DNA from: Candidatus Nitrospira neomarina
GTDB lineage: Bacteria; Nitrospirota; Nitrospiria; Nitrospirales; UBA8639
Assembly (NCBI RefSeq): GCF_032051675.1
Contig: NZ_CP116968.1
Coordinates: 3,100,001-3,164,000, forward strand
Direction of reading: 5' to 3'
Length of the DNA: 64,000 bases
Below, piece after piece: positions 1 to 9,553 of the stretch. The notes below the pieces were generated by a model. The model was not told the origin of the DNA. It saw only the letters and a list, made by a program, of their open reading frames with translations, and made no database searches. The position numbers and the translations under genes were made by a program. Each line of letters opens with the position of its first letter. Position 1 is the first letter of the stretch.

Positions 1-835
1 CTTCTTGAAGGCGATCGCGCATCTTGGCCATACGAACAGACTCCGTAGACATCTCCTGCTCACCTAGTTCGCAGGCTTTCCCAAATCCGACAATGAGCGG
101 CACAGGCAAGGTTCCCGAACGCATACCCCGCTCATGGCCCCCACCATACATCATCGCCTCCAACCTCACTCTTGGCGCCTTACGTCGGACATATAGGGCC
201 CCTACGCCTTTGGGACCATAAATCTTATGGGCGGTAAAGGACATCAGGTCAATTCCCATTTCCTGAACATTCACAGGGATTTTTCCCACCCCTTGTGTCG
301 CGTCACAGTGGAAAAGGACACCTTTTTCTTTAGCAACTTTTCCGATGGCCGCCACAGGATTGATCGTCCCGATCTCATTGTTGGCCATCATAATCGAAAT
401 TAAAATCGTCTGGTCGGTAATGGCATTGCGTACGTCATCAGGGCTCACCATGCCGGCTTTATCAACGGGGAGGAAAGTGACCTTAATCCCCTTCTTTTCC
501 AAATATTTCGCCGTATCAATCACCGCCCGGTGTTCCGTCGAACTTGTAATGATATGATTGCCTTTTTCCCGGTACATCTCCACCACGCCCTGCAAGGCCA
601 GGTTATCCGATTCCGTTGCCCCACTGGTAAAAATAAGTTCTTTGGCATCGGCGTGGATTAGATGTGCAATCTGCTTTCTGGCCAATTCCACGGCCTCTTC
701 AGCTTCCCAACCGAAACTATGATTCCGGCTGGCCGCATTCCCGAATTTCTCAGTGAAGAAGGGGAGCATCATTTCAAGCACCCGAGGATCGCAGGGGGTC
801 GTTGAATGATTATCCAAATATATAGGCAACTTCAT
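1..835 (-). CDS. iscS: Cysteine desulfurase IscS/NifS family, C-terminus cut by window edge
   Basis: PLP-dependent cysteine desulfurase that takes sulfur from L-cysteine for Fe-S cluster and thio-cofactor assembly in the cytoplasm. The reverse strand reads [20 protein letters not shown] at the N-terminus, the typical opening of the family. It is followed by the ATES segment, the HCDATQ motif and the [12 protein letters not shown] motif, whose lysine binds PLP. About 278 codons are present; the end, with the active-site cysteine loop, lies outside the window. The start ATG (833-835) overlaps the stop of iscR in an ATGA arrangement, so the two genes are probably translationally coupled. IscS and NifS cannot be separated on sequence alone, but the iscR neighbour favours IscS. 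Confidence 0.93.
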   Translation of the reverse strand, partial: MKLPIYLDNHSTTPCDPRVLEMMLPFFTEKFGNAASRNHSFGWEAEEAVELARKQIAHLIHADAKELIFTSGATESDNLALQGVVEMYREKGNHIITSSTEHRAVIDTAKYLEKKGIKVTFLPVDKAGMVSPDDVRNAITDQTILISIMMANNEIGTINPVAAIGKVAKEKGVLFHCDATQGVGKIPVNVQEMGIDLMSFTAHKIYGPKGVGALYVRRKAPRVRLEAMMYGGGHERGMRSGTLPVPLIVGFGKACELGEQEMSTESVRMAKMRDRLQE

Positions 836-1317
836 AATTGAACTCCTTTTGTTTTACGAGATTCCACAATGATTAAGGGTGGCTCGGCCATCATATCTTC
901 AATAGACATGCTACTAAGTAAATGAAAAATGCTTTCTTGGACGCGCAACAGAGGCGTCCGGATATTACAATGTTCAATTTGCTCACAAGAGGCGTGTTCA
1001 TCTTTTTCATGGTAGCAATCCGCAATACCCAGTGGGCCTTCAATAGCTTCCAGCACCTGCGCGATGGAAATCTCCCGTGGCTCACGGGCCAAGAGATAGC
1101 CTCCCTTTGGTCCGTTTTGGCTTTCCACCATGTCATATTTAGCCAGGGTTTGAAGCACTTTAGCTAATAACTCCAGAGGAATATGATGTTCCTCAGCAAT
1201 TTCTTTGGTATTGACGACCCTGTTCGGATTAAAAGGACTGGTTTCTCCAGATCGGACCATGGCCATATACTGGAGAGCCATCAGGGCGTAGTCTGCTTTT
1301 TTCGAAAGCTTCATCAT
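832..1317 (-). CDS. iscR: Rrf2-family transcriptional regulator, IscR-like
   Basis: A 161-residue winged-helix regulator. The N-terminus ([19 protein letters not shown]) and the helix-turn-helix around residues 25-55 (STKEIAE-like, [15 protein letters not shown]) are typical of Rrf2 proteins. Three cysteines near residues 101-117 (ADC, ASC, EHC) could hold an Fe-S cluster as in IscR. The spacing is C-x9-C-x5-C rather than the C-x5-C-x5-C of E. coli IscR, so the ligand loop is longer. It directly precedes and overlaps iscS, and a ferredoxin gene diverges from it, so the 204 bp between them is probably where it acts. The role as Fe-S sensor and repressor is inferred from the family. Confidence 0.88.
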   Translation of the reverse strand: MMKLSKKADYALMALQYMAMVRSGETSPFNPNRVVNTKEIAEEHHIPLELLAKVLQTLAKYDMVESQNGPKGGYLLAREPREISIAQVLEAIEGPLGIADCYHEKDEHASCEQIEHCNIRTPLLRVQESIFHLLSSMSIEDMMAEPPLIIVESRKTKGVQL

Positions 1318-1521
1318 AATTAAGTAATACTATTTATTGTGTTTTTCTTGACATAATGCCGACTTATATGATCGTATTTAACATATCATTGACCTCTTGA
1401 ATCAGTCAAGACTAAAATGGTCGGAGATCTATTTAGTCGGAATTAGCAAGTACAAAAATAATCAACCATGAACTATTTTTGAAAATTTATTTTCAACACA
1501 TTGATTTGTAAGGAGATTTAA
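1318..1521. promoter_or_regulatory. Divergent promoter region between iscR-iscS and ferredoxin gene
   Basis: AT-rich 204 bp gap between divergent Fe-S genes. On the reverse strand TTGACT (near 1400-1405) followed 18 bp later by TATGTT is a plausible sigma-70 promoter for iscR. A purine-rich ribosome site (AAGGAGA, about 1510-1516) precedes the ferredoxin start. IscR autoregulation from here is expected from the family, but I could not identify a convincing IscR operator by eye. Confidence 0.45.
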
Positions 1522-1935
1522 ATGGGAGGCAGCAATCCATATATTGAGAAAAGCGAAACTGCAGTCGCTAAAAAACCATTCAAACTCACCTTTATCACAC
1601 CTGAAAAGCCCATTGAAATTGAGGTTGACCCGGAAAAGTTCCCCTATGGGGAGACTGGATTGCCTGGGAGCGTCCTCGATATCGCGTTGGGAAATGGGAT
1701 AGATGTGGAACATGCGTGCGGCGGAGTCTGTGCCTGCTCAACCTGTCATATCATTGTGAAGCAGGGGCTGGACACCTGCAACGAGGCCACGGATGACGAA
1801 AATGACCAATTAGATGAAGCTCCCGGGCTTACCCTGCAATCAAGACTGGGGTGCCAGTGCGTCCCGAATGGGGAAAAGGACCTCATCATTGAAATCCCGG
1901 CATGGAATAAAAATCTTGTCAAAGAAAGCCACTAA
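1522..1935 (+). CDS. fdx: [2Fe-2S] ferredoxin, adrenodoxin/Isc type
   Basis: A 137-residue soluble electron carrier. The fold is the adrenodoxin/Isc ferredoxin: a beta-rich N-terminal half (FKLTFITPEKPIEIEV), then the cluster loop HACGGVCACSTCH, which gives C-x5-C-x2-C, and the last ligand in the segment LGCQC. Additional cysteines lie next to ligands, inside the loop and after the fourth cysteine. An N-terminal extension of about 20 residues precedes the domain. The start is supported by AAGGAGA about 6 nt upstream. It diverges from iscR-iscS, and Isc ferredoxins supply electrons for cluster assembly on scaffold proteins, so that role fits. No iscU or hscAB is seen beside it. Confidence 0.9.
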   Translation: MGGSNPYIEKSETAVAKKPFKLTFITPEKPIEIEVDPEKFPYGETGLPGSVLDIALGNGIDVEHACGGVCACSTCHIIVKQGLDTCNEATDDENDQLDEAPGLTLQSRLGCQCVPNGEKDLIIEIPAWNKNLVKESH

Positions 1936-2144
1936 GGAAACACGGTTGTTTATACGAGACACGGGATGAGAAGGATGTCCTCTTGCACTCTCCCCACATT
2001 TTCCCGTCCGAACTTCTTGGAACAATGAGGTCCACACTTAAATAGGGCCCATTACCAGACTCATCGTGGATCAAATAAGTCCCTAGCAATTATTGACTTC
2101 TTCCTGTATAAAAAACCCATACAGCGGACAACCTCTTCTAATGA

Positions 2145-3962
2145 ATGCCACTCATGGCAGCGAGGAATACGTTGTTTGGTTCAAAGCCCCTCTTCAATGC
2201 ATCCGTCAACCGGATCATCCGGGTGGCTGATATTGGAAAAGGACTTCCTGTTTTCCTCATCCTATCCCTACAATTTTTGCCGGGAGTAGGACAATATAAT
2301 CAACTCTTCGCGCAGGTCCAGCCAGGCTTTGATCCCACCGGACGGTTCGGCCAACCCCCGCCTCTAGAGGAGAAAACCGAGCCTCTGCTCCCAAAGCCTG
2401 CCCCTGATATCACACTGCCTCCAGTGGAAACCATTCCTGAAATGAAAGGGGCCCCTCCTCAGATTCGGGTTATGGTCCGGAAAATTCAAGTTGAGGGGAG
2501 CACCGTCTTTTCAGCGGAGGAACTAGCTAAAGTCACAGCCCCTTACGAAAACAGTGAGTTGTCCACCAATGATCTTGAGGAACTGCGCCGGGCCTTAACT
2601 TTGCTCTATGTCAATAAAGGATATGTAAACTCCGGAGCGGTGATCCCCGACCAGACACTACAGGATGGAGTCGTCACCATTCAGATTATTGAGGGAAAAC
2701 TGACGGACATCCAAATCGAAGGCACCAAATATTTTCTACCCTTTTATTTTGAAGACCGGATTGCCCTGAGCAGCGGACCACCGCTCAACATCAATCCGTT
2801 GAAAGAAAAACTCCAACTCCTCCTCCAAGACCCTCGTACGGAACGATTGAACACGGAGCTGAAACCAGGTCTGAAACCAGGCGAAGGGGTCCTCCATGTG
2901 CAAGTCGAGGAAGCTTCCCCCTTCAATGCGTGGGTAGAATTCAACAACTTTCAATCACCAACAGTTGGCGAGTCTCGGGGTCTCGGAAATATCGCTGTGC
3001 AGAACCCGTTCGGATTGGGGGATGCCTTTCGCTTTACCTATGGCCAATCCAAGGGGTTGCGGCCTCTCATCGAAGCCAACTACATCATCCCGCTCACGGC
3101 ACGGGATACCACCCTGGAACTGAATTTCCGGTTCAATGACTTTAACGTCGTCACAAAACCATTCGATGATCTGGACATCAGGACCAAGTCCCAAATATAC
3201 AAAATCGCTTTGCGTCAACCCGTCTATCGTACACTCAATGACGAAATTGCCCTTTCCCTCATCGGAGAACACCTGGAAAATCAAAGTTTCCTTGGCGGAA
3301 CGGGATTTTCCTTCCAGCCTGGGGCTACCAACAACGGCAAAGCTATCGTGTCAGCCCTCCGGTTCGGGCAGGAATGGATTCACCGGGAATCCAATCAGGT
3401 CCTCGCGGTTCGATCTCGATTCAGTGTGGGATTAGACGTACTGAATGCCACAAACAATAAACAAAACTCTGATGATCCGGATGGGGAATTTTTTGTCTGG
3501 TTAGGCCAGGCCCAATATGTCCGACGCCTAGATCCTCTCGGCATCGAATTTCTCGGTGGACTGACCTTGCAGATTGCCAACGACAGCTTATTCGCACTGG
3601 AACAATTTGCCGTCGGCGGCCGGTACAGCGTCCGGGGATACTGGGAAAATTTTCTGGTGCGGGATAATGCGTTTCTGTTTAACGTAGAGTCACGAATCCC
3701 GATGTTTCCCAGCTTTTTTGGTCCAAAGGTGGCGGTGGCACTGGCTCCCTTCATAGATGTGGGACGGTCATGGGAAGCCAAACGCAATACACCCGATCCG
3801 CAGACCCTGGCCAGTATTGGCGCAGGAATCCGGTTTTCCTTCTTCAATCGGGCACATGCCAGTCTATATTGGGGGCAACAGTTGAATCACGTGGAGGATC
3901 CTCCTGGTGGAGGCGTTCAGGATCAGGGAGTGCATTGGGAATTTGTCCTGGATATATTGTAG
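2145..3962 (+). CDS. TpsB outer-membrane transporter (ShlB/FhaC/HecB family)
   Basis: A 605-residue Omp85-superfamily pore that exports TpsA exoproteins across the outer membrane. A hydrophobic segment around residues 33-50 acts as signal sequence. A proline-rich linker (about 60-105) is followed by two POTRA domains (about 107-182, IRVMVRKIQVEG onward, and about 183-257). The rest is a 16-strand-type barrel. The conserved loop-6 motif VRGY is present near residue 493 (GGRYSVRGYWEN). The chain ends in an aromatic/hydrophobic beta-signal-like tail. Its expected substrates are the three TpsA genes at 11008-20013, which is far for a TPS pair (normally adjacent). An ATG at 2154 is an alternative start; no strong ribosome site is seen. 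Confidence 0.93.
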   Translation: MPLMAARNTLFGSKPLFNASVNRIIRVADIGKGLPVFLILSLQFLPGVGQYNQLFAQVQPGFDPTGRFGQPPPLEEKTEPLLPKPAPDITLPPVETIPEMKGAPPQIRVMVRKIQVEGSTVFSAEELAKVTAPYENSELSTNDLEELRRALTLLYVNKGYVNSGAVIPDQTLQDGVVTIQIIEGKLTDIQIEGTKYFLPFYFEDRIALSSGPPLNINPLKEKLQLLLQDPRTERLNTELKPGLKPGEGVLHVQVEEASPFNAWVEFNNFQSPTVGESRGLGNIAVQNPFGLGDAFRFTYGQSKGLRPLIEANYIIPLTARDTTLELNFRFNDFNVVTKPFDDLDIRTKSQIYKIALRQPVYRTLNDEIALSLIGEHLENQSFLGGTGFSFQPGATNNGKAIVSALRFGQEWIHRESNQVLAVRSRFSVGLDVLNATNNKQNSDDPDGEFFVWLGQAQYVRRLDPLGIEFLGGLTLQIANDSLFALEQFAVGGRYSVRGYWENFLVRDNAFLFNVESRIPMFPSFFGPKVAVALAPFIDVGRSWEAKRNTPDPQTLASIGAGIRFSFFNRAHASLYWGQQLNHVEDPPGGGVQDQGVHWEFVLDIL

Positions 3963-3989
3963 CCCTTCTGAATAGAAAGGTGTTCACTA

Positions 3990-4152
3990 GGAGTCTGTCG
4001 GACTTAGGGGATCGAAAGCGAAAAAGCGGCTGAGCGAGGCCAGATTTTGACGGTTTTGCAGGCCCATAGTGGGACTATGGGCCAAGAAAGCGGTGAAATA
4101 TGGACCGCTGAGACACTTTTGCAGCCGATTCTTCCTAATTCCGACAGGCTCC
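3990..4152. repeat. MITE copy 1 (163 bp, TIRs, TA-flanked)
   Basis: Begins GGAGTCTGTCGGACTT and ends in the near-exact inverted copy (AATTCCGACAGGCTCC), flanked on both sides by TA. An internal palindrome (CCCATAGTGGGACTATGGG) is shared with copies at 10708-10870 and 34988-35153. It has no coding capacity. The TA flanks suggest mobilisation by a TA-targeting (IS630/mariner-like) transposase, which is inference. Confidence 0.85.
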
Positions 4153-4224
4153 TAGGCAGCCGTTTGTTCTCGGAAAAACACAGGCTTTTTCGTTCATGGA
4201 AAGAACGCGATAGATAAAACGCCT

Positions 4225-5019
4225 TCAGCGGAAAGAAGTGATGACAGGGGACGCAAGTTGAATGCGTTGCAAATAAGGCGGCCGCTTCAAATATTCAGTT
4301 GCTCGATCCGAATCCTTTCCGGCGACAAGACGTAATCGCGCCAGACACCCTCGTTGAAAACGGTTCACAGACAGGATAGAAAAAATCCGTTCCGCGCGAA
4401 GGTTATCTTCCTGACATCGTTCACTCCCGCTCTGACAGGAAAAAGGAGTCTGTCCAAAATTCACCGGATGAATTCGCCCGGAGGGAATCCCCAACTGCAC
4501 CAGGAACCCGGCAAGGGATCTCAGATGATAGTCGGCCCGGGCGAGGTTATAGGCAGACGGGCCTCGCGAATCACAATGTCCTTCAATTCGTAATCCCCAC
4601 CGGTCTTCCTGTTTCAGGAGCGCGACTGTTTGGTGGAGAAAATCTTCGACACCGCCATGAATGGAAGACCGGACATCATCAAAATACACGTCGGCAAATA
4701 CAGGGTCCTGGTACATGTCTTCAACCGAGAGCCTCACCCCCCGGCCTTTCCCCAAAAACGGCGCCGGCAAAGAGACCCTCAATGCATCATGAATTTCTTC
4801 GTCTACGTCTACCTGAAAACTCAATAAGGGAGGAGCAATGTCCAAGGTATTCGCGAGAGATTCCTGAACAGACCATATCGTTCCCAACAGGAGGGACCAT
4901 GCGAGTAAAAACCTTTGGAATTTATTCAGATGGAGGAGAAACATGGCAGCATGAACGAACGAGGACCGGTTTGATAACTCATCGAGAAAACGCCTCAGGG
5001 TTGGTCTAGTTTTGGCCAC
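4225..5019 (-). CDS. OmpA-like exported protein
   Basis: A 264-residue protein with a C-terminal OmpA/peptidoglycan-association-like domain (about residues 105-225): VYFDDVRSS opening, then LRIEGHCDSRGPSAYNLARA (the conserved G-D-x-R/G-x-x-x-N-x-x-L-x-x-R region) and the RIHPVNFGQ strand. A hydrophobic stretch FLLAWSLLLGTIW ending near SLA is a signal peptide. The GTG start at 5019 has AAGGGG just upstream, while an internal ATG at 4944 gives a more typical short signal-peptide n-region, so the start is uncertain. It lies between the TpsB gene and the DUF928 gene. OmpA-like domains bind peptidoglycan, so it probably anchors or braces the envelope near the secretion pore. Confidence 0.75.
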   Translation of the reverse strand: MAKTRPTLRRFLDELSNRSSFVHAAMFLLHLNKFQRFLLAWSLLLGTIWSVQESLANTLDIAPPLLSFQVDVDEEIHDALRVSLPAPFLGKGRGVRLSVEDMYQDPVFADVYFDDVRSSIHGGVEDFLHQTVALLKQEDRWGLRIEGHCDSRGPSAYNLARADYHLRSLAGFLVQLGIPSGRIHPVNFGQTPFSCQSGSERCQEDNLRAERIFSILSVNRFQRGCLARLRLVAGKDSDRATEYLKRPPYLQRIQLASPVITSFR

Positions 5020-5202
5020 ACCCCTTTTGAGTCAGTATCGGCCCGACAGGATGAAACTTAATTCGGATGAGAGAGACGAACGATCGCCATTCGTGCCTGC
5101 TTCAACATGGAAAATCCGCAGCTAAAATGAGGCGTGAGGTCTAGCCTGAGGAGTGCGTGAACTGTTGTCGGATAACAGTCCAGCGGGAGATAACGGACAG
5201 AC

Positions 5203-5242
5203 ATAAAAAAACCTGCCCCCGCCACAACGGCGGGGACAGGTT
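5203..5242 (-). terminator. Rho-independent terminator of the DUF928 gene
   Basis: On the reverse strand a strong GC-rich hairpin (CCTGTCCCCGCC, loop, GGCGGGGGCAGG) runs directly into seven Ts. It lies about 190 bp after the stop codon of the DUF928 gene. The remaining sequence between 5020 and 5428 shows no gene I can support. Confidence 0.8.
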
Positions 5243-5428
5243 CCATAACTGCGGGTACGATGAAAGGGGGAAAGAGAACCTGCCCCCCTAGGACAGAAAG
5301 CGCAGGCTCAAAAACACACGGGCATCACGGACTGGGGGAAATTTCTGGTCCTGTCAACACCCGCCCAGACAAGACCCTCGTGGACTTGCCCATTAACACC
5401 TCCAATTCCCATTTTCAAACAGCCGCAG

Positions 5429-6271
5429 TCATAATCCATGTTGGCGATCCACTTGCGCCGGCGTATCCAAATCAACCTCTTCAAGCAAGGACGCCCGTAC
5501 ATGATGCATCTCGGCATCTGAAGGATCAGACTGAATGTTGGTGGAAATCACGCCTATCGCGTCATACCAAAATCCGGCTTGCCCCCATAATCTCGTCGCT
5601 TCAACCGGATTGGCGTTCCTTAATTCCTCGGTCAGCGAGGCCGGAACATCACCCACTTCAATCATTCCTCCGCCGATAATATCTGCCGATCGATGCTCGG
5701 GATCAGAGACCAGAGACACAAACCATTGATAGGTTTTCCCCTTCTCCAGTTTCAGATCGTAATCAGCCAACTGAATAATGTGAATCCCGGATTCAGCGGG
5801 AGAGGAAAGCCGCTTCTCAATAATCGGTGTCACCCCTGATTCATCAATAAGGGTAAATTCTAAAGGGTAGGTTGTCGGCTTTGATAAATACCACACCAAT
5901 CGTGGCTGCACCTCACTCGTCAATCCTATGTGATCTGGAGCCAAGGCCAACAGTAACGGAAGATCTGTCATAGGACCCCTGGTACCTCCACCAACCCGTC
6001 CTCCCGGAGCCCCTCGTTGTGGAGGTTGGTACAACGCTTCCTTCCGGGATGAAGCCGTCTGCTTGTCATCGGATGCTTGAACAACCTGCCGATCCACAGA
6101 AGGGAGTGTCTCCTCCAGAAACCCTGGTTCAATGGCTATAGACGCGACATCCTTCATATGGGTGCGGTTAACCTGGTCGGTGAATTCCGCTCCTCCCATG
6201 GCCTGAACACTCAGACCAAGGGTCACGCCTATGACAGCCACCCACCTGCATCGTGTCATCATCTGGCTCAT
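5429..6271 (-). CDS. DUF928 domain exported protein
   Basis: A 280-residue exported protein of the DUF928 family, which in cyanobacteria occurs near CHAT, CHASE2 and haemagglutinin-domain genes; its biochemical function is unknown. An N-terminal signal peptide (MTRCRWVAVIGVTLGLSVQA) is followed by a linker and by the family hallmark YQPPQRGAPGGRVGGGTRG near residue 85. Next come the strands LLLALAPDHIGLT and PRLVWYLSKP and a C-terminal part with ANPVEATRLWGQAGFWYDA. The start at 6271 is chosen because GAGGAGG lies 6-12 nt upstream; an open frame extends 25 codons further without a better signal. It diverges from the CHAT gene, so the two share a 450 bp regulatory gap. A hairpin terminator follows it. 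Confidence 0.82.
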   Translation of the reverse strand: MSQMMTRCRWVAVIGVTLGLSVQAMGGAEFTDQVNRTHMKDVASIAIEPGFLEETLPSVDRQVVQASDDKQTASSRKEALYQPPQRGAPGGRVGGGTRGPMTDLPLLLALAPDHIGLTSEVQPRLVWYLSKPTTYPLEFTLIDESGVTPIIEKRLSSPAESGIHIIQLADYDLKLEKGKTYQWFVSLVSDPEHRSADIIGGGMIEVGDVPASLTEELRNANPVEATRLWGQAGFWYDAIGVISTNIQSDPSDAEMHHVRASLLEEVDLDTPAQVDRQHGL

Positions 6272-6721
6272 GATGGTCCTCCTCTCTTCGTCCGGACCGA
6301 TCTGCCGGTACGTTTTCACGTAAGACGATCTCAGATCTGCTGCCACTTATGAATACAGCTACATAAGGCAAGCTTCGTTCCACAAGGCGAATTTTCTTCA
6401 CTCGGAGACAATCGTTTGGAACCCCGTGCTATTCCAAAAGATTTCATGAATACCCTCTCTCACATGGTCTTTGCGTCTAAGTTGTTTGGATATCCCACCT
6501 GTCTACCTGGTGTATTGTGTGTCTACTTTGAGAACAATTTCAAGAGAAGGGTTCATCCTCAGAAGCTGAAGAGGCTGACGATAGATCTTCATAGTCAAAA
6601 TCCCTTTCCTCCTCCAAATTCACAACCAGATCCACGAGAACCCTCAAAGCCGCCCCGAATCGGAAACCCTTGCTTTGACCTTATTGACGGCAATTCCTAA
6701 AATGGGATTGTGAAGGAATAG
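6272..6721. promoter_or_regulatory. Divergent promoter gap between DUF928 and CHAT genes
   Basis: A 450 bp gap between divergently read genes. It contains the DUF928 ribosome site (about 6277-6283) and the CHAT ribosome site (AAGGAA, about 6713-6718). No coding sequence is convincing, and I found no clear operator palindrome. Confidence 0.4.
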
Positions 6722-9070
6722 ATGACTTCAAAGAAGAGGTCGGCAATGTCCCGAACTTGCGGGTTTCCCAACTTTTCGCGTTGTGGTCTTGGAGTTTGGT
6801 TCTTTCTCCTGGGAGTCGGCGGGATAGGGATGACGAGTACCGTTGCGGCTGAACTGTCCTCTCAAGATTTGATGGCGGAGGGAAGCCGGCAGTATCAGCA
6901 GGGCCAGTTGGAACAGGCGGCCCGGTCCTGGACTCAAGCCGCCCAGATCTATGAAAAATCCGGAGATCATTCCAATCACATTCAATCGCTCATTTATCTC
7001 TCGAGAGCCCTGCTCGATATGGGCCAATACCAACGGGCGCAACAACTCCTTCGCACAGCCGTTCAATCAGCCCAGGAGACCACCCAGCCCCGCCTGATGG
7101 CCCAGGCACTCAGCCAATTGGGAACCTTGCATCTCAGTGTGGGAGAGGTGGATTCGGCACTCGAGATCCTGCAACAGGGGCTGAAGGTCTCCAGGGAAAT
7201 CGAAGATCGACCTCTCATGGCTGCCATCCTCAATGATCTGGGCAATGCCCATGCGGTTCGCCGGAACGACACAGAAGCTCTTGCGGCGTATACAGAATCC
7301 AGCATTCTTGCTGATTCACTGGATTTGCGACCTCTCTCCATTCGAGCCATGATCAATGCTGCCCTGGTGGAAATCAGGCAGCAGTCCGCACAAAATGGGA
7401 AAACCCACCTGCAACAGGCATTGGAAAAAACACGAACACTTCCGGACTCACATGACAAAATTCAAAACCTGCTCACCATCGGAATGGGATTGAGGGACCT
7501 TAGCCACCAAATCACAGAGGAGCATGCCACGGTATTCACGCAAGCCGCTGAGTCGTTTCGCGAAGCCATAGGCAGCGCGAATAAAATTGGGGACTGGAAA
7601 AATGAATCCTATGGGTGGGGATTTTTAGGAGAATTGTATGAAGAAGGGGCACGCCATGAAGAAGCTCTCCAACTCACTCAATTGGCGATTCGGACGAGTC
7701 AACAAGGCCAGGCCCCGGAAGCTCTCTATCGCTGGGAATGGAACATGGGCCGTCACCTCAAAAATCTGGGTCGGACGGACGAGGCCATTTCAGCCTACCA
7801 GCGAGCCATCGATACGCTCCAACCCATTCGTCAGCAACTGTCTGTCGGGCTCCCCCAGAACCCGGCATCGTTTCGAGAATCGCTGGGAGCGTTATTTTTT
7901 GAAACCGCGTCCCTGCTGCTCCAGCAAGCTGACGAAGCGACAGACGCCTCAAGAAAAGAAGGACTCCTGTTCCACACCCGGGATACCATTGAAGCATTCA
8001 AGGCCGCAGAGCTCCAGGATTACTTCAAAGATGATTGCGTGGAAGCGAACAGGGGAAGAATTCAAGCCATCGATAAAGTATCCGACACCACAGCGATTAT
8101 TTATCCCATACTCTTCCCTGACCGGATGGCCCTGCTGATAAGCCTTGGAGGAACGATGAAAAAAATCACCGTTCCGGTCCAAGAACGTGACCTGACAGAA
8201 AAAATTCACCTGTTCCGGACCTTATTGGAAAAACGGACCACCCATCAATATCTACCTCATGCGCAGGCCCTGTATGACCTCCTTATCCGGCCGCTTGAAC
8301 CGTATCTGAGTGAATTCGGGATCCAAACGCTCGTCTTCGTCCCGGATGGACCATTGCGAACCATTCCCATGGGGCCTCTCCATGACGGAGAAAAATTCCT
8401 CATTCAAAAATATGCCATCGCGACGACTCCGGGACTGACGCTTACCGATGCCCATCCCCTGGATCGGGAGCAGGTCAATCTGTTGTCGATTGGACTGTCC
8501 GAAGGCGTGCAAGGATTTTCACCCCTCCCTAATACCCAACAGGAGGTGAGGGAACTTCAAGACCTCTTTGGCGGGAAAACTCTCTTAAACGAAGAATTCC
8601 GCATTCCCAATCTTGAACAGGACATGAAAGAGGAAAACTTTACGATTATTCATATAGCCTCACATGGAAAATTTGCAAAGGAGCCGAAAAATTCTTTCAT
8701 CCTAACGTATGACAAAAAACTGAGCATGGATCATCTCAGAGAACTCATCGGGTTATTTCAATTCCGCAAGGTCCCCCTGGATCTCTTAACATTGAGCGCC
8801 TGTGAAACGGCAGCCGGAGACGATCAGTCCGCTCTAGGCCTGGCCGGAGTGGCCGTGAAAGCGGGGGCGCGAAGCGCCTTGGCCACCTTATGGTTTATCA
8901 ATGACCAGGCATCCTCAATCCTGATCAATGAATTTTACGTCCGGCTCAAAGAATCATCGCTCTCCAAAGCCCAGGCCCTTCGTGAAGCTCAAGTATCTCT
9001 ACTCGACCATCCCATCTATCGGCACCCCAGTTATTGGGCACCGTTCCTCCTGATCAACAACTGGCTTTAA
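6722..9070 (+). CDS. Exported TPR-CHAT (caspase-like) protein
   Basis: A 782-residue protein. An N-terminal hydrophobic stretch (FFLLGVGGIGMTSTVAA, about residues 28-44) looks like a signal peptide, so the protein probably acts outside the cytoplasm. Residues about 47-410 are TPR repeats (GSRQYQQGQLEQAARSW, LGNAHAVRRNDTEALAAY and others). The C-terminal CHAT domain (about 500-782) carries the caspase-like dyad: His648 in IHIASHGKF and Cys694 in LSACETAAG. Further family motifs are GLAGVAVKAGARSALATLW and a YWAPF end. CHAT proteins are cysteine peptidases, as with the CRISPR-linked TPR-CHAT and separase relatives. A natural guess is processing of the TpsA exoproteins encoded downstream, but the substrate is unknown. 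A ribosome site AAGGAA lies a few nt upstream of the start. Confidence 0.9.
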   Translation: MTSKKRSAMSRTCGFPNFSRCGLGVWFFLLGVGGIGMTSTVAAELSSQDLMAEGSRQYQQGQLEQAARSWTQAAQIYEKSGDHSNHIQSLIYLSRALLDMGQYQRAQQLLRTAVQSAQETTQPRLMAQALSQLGTLHLSVGEVDSALEILQQGLKVSREIEDRPLMAAILNDLGNAHAVRRNDTEALAAYTESSILADSLDLRPLSIRAMINAALVEIRQQSAQNGKTHLQQALEKTRTLPDSHDKIQNLLTIGMGLRDLSHQITEEHATVFTQAAESFREAIGSANKIGDWKNESYGWGFLGELYEEGARHEEALQLTQLAIRTSQQGQAPEALYRWEWNMGRHLKNLGRTDEAISAYQRAIDTLQPIRQQLSVGLPQNPASFRESLGALFFETASLLLQQADEATDASRKEGLLFHTRDTIEAFKAAELQDYFKDDCVEANRGRIQAIDKVSDTTAIIYPILFPDRMALLISLGGTMKKITVPVQERDLTEKIHLFRTLLEKRTTHQYLPHAQALYDLLIRPLEPYLSEFGIQTLVFVPDGPLRTIPMGPLHDGEKFLIQKYAIATTPGLTLTDAHPLDREQVNLLSIGLSEGVQGFSPLPNTQQEVRELQDLFGGKTLLNEEFRIPNLEQDMKEENFTIIHIASHGKFAKEPKNSFILTYDKKLSMDHLRELIGLFQFRKVPLDLLTLSACETAAGDDQSALGLAGVAVKAGARSALATLWFINDQASSILINEFYVRLKESSLSKAQALREAQVSLLDHPIYRHPSYWAPFLLINNWL

Positions 9071-9379
9071 TCGTTTATCTCCCAGACTGATCCCGAGTTG
9101 GGCAAGGCGTTTTTTGGCCTTGCGTCGAAAGCCGCCTTTCTCAAAAATCAGGCCGTCACGTCCAGCCCGCATTTGCCTGATCCTGCTTCTACCCGTCCGA
9201 TAAAACGATCTATCTTCCGCTCCTGTTCGTTTTAAGGCCTTGATCCCCTTCCCGGTCACCTCGGCCGGTTCTCACTTACCGCTCAGGCTTAATTACTGAT
9301 TTATGCCGCTTCAAGAAGGTCAGTCGTTGACACGGTGACAACGACGTGACCACTTAGACAAACACAAATAAAAAAACAA

Positions 9380-9404
9380 ACCCACCATTTTGGTGGATTT
9401 TTAA
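9380..9404 (+). terminator. Possible terminator after the CHAT gene
   Basis: Hairpin CCACCA-ttt-TGGTGG (9382-9396) followed by ATTTTTAA. It is short and lies 310 bp beyond the CHAT stop codon, so assignment is tentative. The rest of 9071-9553 shows no supported gene. Confidence 0.4.
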
Positions 9405-9553
9405 CTCGCAAGTTATTAATTTTAAAGATGAAATTCTCACCACAATGAAATTATCTCCAAACGGCACCATGGTTGCTTTGATTAAGAAGTAACAACATAA
9501 ATTAAACGGAAACACTGAGGAGACTTTCATCTCAGTTGGAAGAGGTTTCTATC

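Noticed and set aside
5260-5679. 139-codon plus-strand frame
   Set aside because: It overlaps the DUF928 gene antisense and has no ribosome site or domain.
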